DNA from: a bacterium
GTDB taxonomy: Archaea; Nanoarchaeota; Nanoarchaeia; Woesearchaeales; UBA10216
Direction: 5' to 3'
Assembly (NCBI GenBank): GCA_024206195.1
Contig: JAAGZO010000120.1
Location: 1-5,630 of the forward strand
DNA: 5,630 bases
Below the pieces are notes generated by a model. That model was not told where the DNA came from and searched no databases. It saw nothing but the letters and a program-made list of their open reading frames with translations. The stretch's first letter is position 1; each line of letters starts with the position of its first letter. Shown piece by piece: positions 5,294 through 5,630 of this stretch. Position numbers and translations under genes: made by a program.

Positions 5294-5552
5294 ATGAATC
5301 AGTCTATGTAACAAACCCATCTTTTTGTGGTACAGATAATATTATGAATGAGCGCAAATGCCATTGTGAAGCGGGGGGGACGTAAATCCAGAAGCAATAC
5401 ATATAAAATGTCTTGAACTACGTCTTTGCCAAGAACTCACAAGTGTGAGGTTATCAGGGAGAATCACACAGACAAAGACCAAAGAATTGTGCTACGGCAA
5501 TTTTGGCAGCTATTTGGACTATTTTTTAACCTAACCGAATCTATAACAACAT
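5294..5552. other. Gene-free stretch with paired segments
   Basis: I see no convincing gene here. It contains a run of seven G (5373-5379). A start-less open frame runs from 5370 to 5531 and includes the phrase GGDVNPEA; this may or may not be a remnant of the NYN gene. It also holds several inverted repeats clustered at 5422-5506 and a T6 run (5522-5527) that is not directly attached to a hairpin. Confidence 0.4.
5422..5506. other. Cluster of inverted repeats, possible structured RNA or site
   Basis: GTCTTTG (5422-5428) pairs with CAAAGAC (5473-5479). Inside it, CTCAC (5436-5440) pairs with GTGAG (5445-5449). As an alternative to that hairpin, GTGTGA (5443-5448) can pair with TCACAC (5464-5469). 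Directly next to it, CCAA (5479-5482) pairs with TTGG (5503-5506), and AATTG (5485-5489) pairs with CAATT (5498-5502), around an 8-base loop. No matching promoter or known RNA family is recognised. Confidence 0.3.
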
Positions 5553-5630
5553 TCACATTTCACCAATTATCTTCTCAATCATACCCGCAGAAATTTGAAC
5601 AAGCCGTTCAGCCTGTTTCTGTTGGTATAC
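5553..5630 (-). CDS. C-terminal end of an unidentified protein entering from the right edge
   Basis: On the minus strand a frame is open from the window edge to a TGA at 5555-5553. It encodes the last 25 residues of a protein, ending QISAGMIEKIIGEM after a Gln/Lys-rich helical piece. The amphipathic, helix-forming composition looks like genuine protein, but the piece is too short to identify. No clear terminator hairpin follows the stop. Confidence 0.45.
   Translation of the reverse strand, partial: VYQQKQAERLVQISAGMIEKIIGEM

Noticed and set aside
160..5552. Integron cassette array or CRISPR array
   Set aside because: Genes face both directions and have their own promoters, no repeated long inverted repeats of attC type follow the stops, and there are no regularly spaced direct repeats.
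1..5630. tRNA or rRNA genes
   Set aside because: No cloverleaf with a T-loop consensus and no rRNA-like sequence was seen by eye on either strand.

Overview
The window looks like an accessory stretch of a moderate-GC prokaryotic genome, most likely bacterial. Shine-Dalgarno sequences precede several genes, and sigma70-like -35/-10 pairs with 17-18 base spacers can be placed in three intergenic regions. Gene orientation changes often, genes are short, and almost no housekeeping gene is visible. The species cannot be named from this sequence. An archaeal source is not strictly excluded, since one promoter region also contains an archaeal-style TATA-like string.

Layout. At 1-159 is the 3' end of a gene entering from the left. 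At 246-698 (+) is a small protein with three membrane segments and its own promoter. At 785-997 (-) is a 70-residue protein with 12 cysteines. It is divergent, across 128 bases, from 1126-1887 (+), an unrecognised 253-residue protein with 17 cysteines and a repeated C-x2-C-x4-C module. The 8-base palindrome CACATGTG lies on either side of the presumed promoter between these two genes.

At 1911-3902 (-) is a tight two-gene operon: a beta-CASP metallo-beta-lactamase-fold nuclease with all its metal-binding motifs, followed 9 bases later by a protein with an intact PD-(D/E)xK nuclease signature. The pair is divergent from a + strand run of three genes that all belong to nuclease-related families and all look damaged. 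4132-4674 resembles a PD-(D/E)xK-type family but seems to lack two active-site acids and a C-terminal region. 4766-4984 is an HNH nuclease whose first zinc cysteine appears cut off by a one-base frameshift. 5047-5293 is a NYN/PIN-like domain broken by a stop and a frame change. The last 340 bases hold no intact gene: there is a strongly paired segment at 5422-5506, and the 3' end of a minus-strand gene enters from the right edge.

Taken together, the right-hand two thirds reads as a cluster of nuclease-family genes, as in a defence or mobile-element region, with one intact two-enzyme unit and decaying neighbours. The beta-CASP/PD-(D/E)xK pair is the best candidate for an undescribed functional system. 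That role is inferred from domain content and gene order only.
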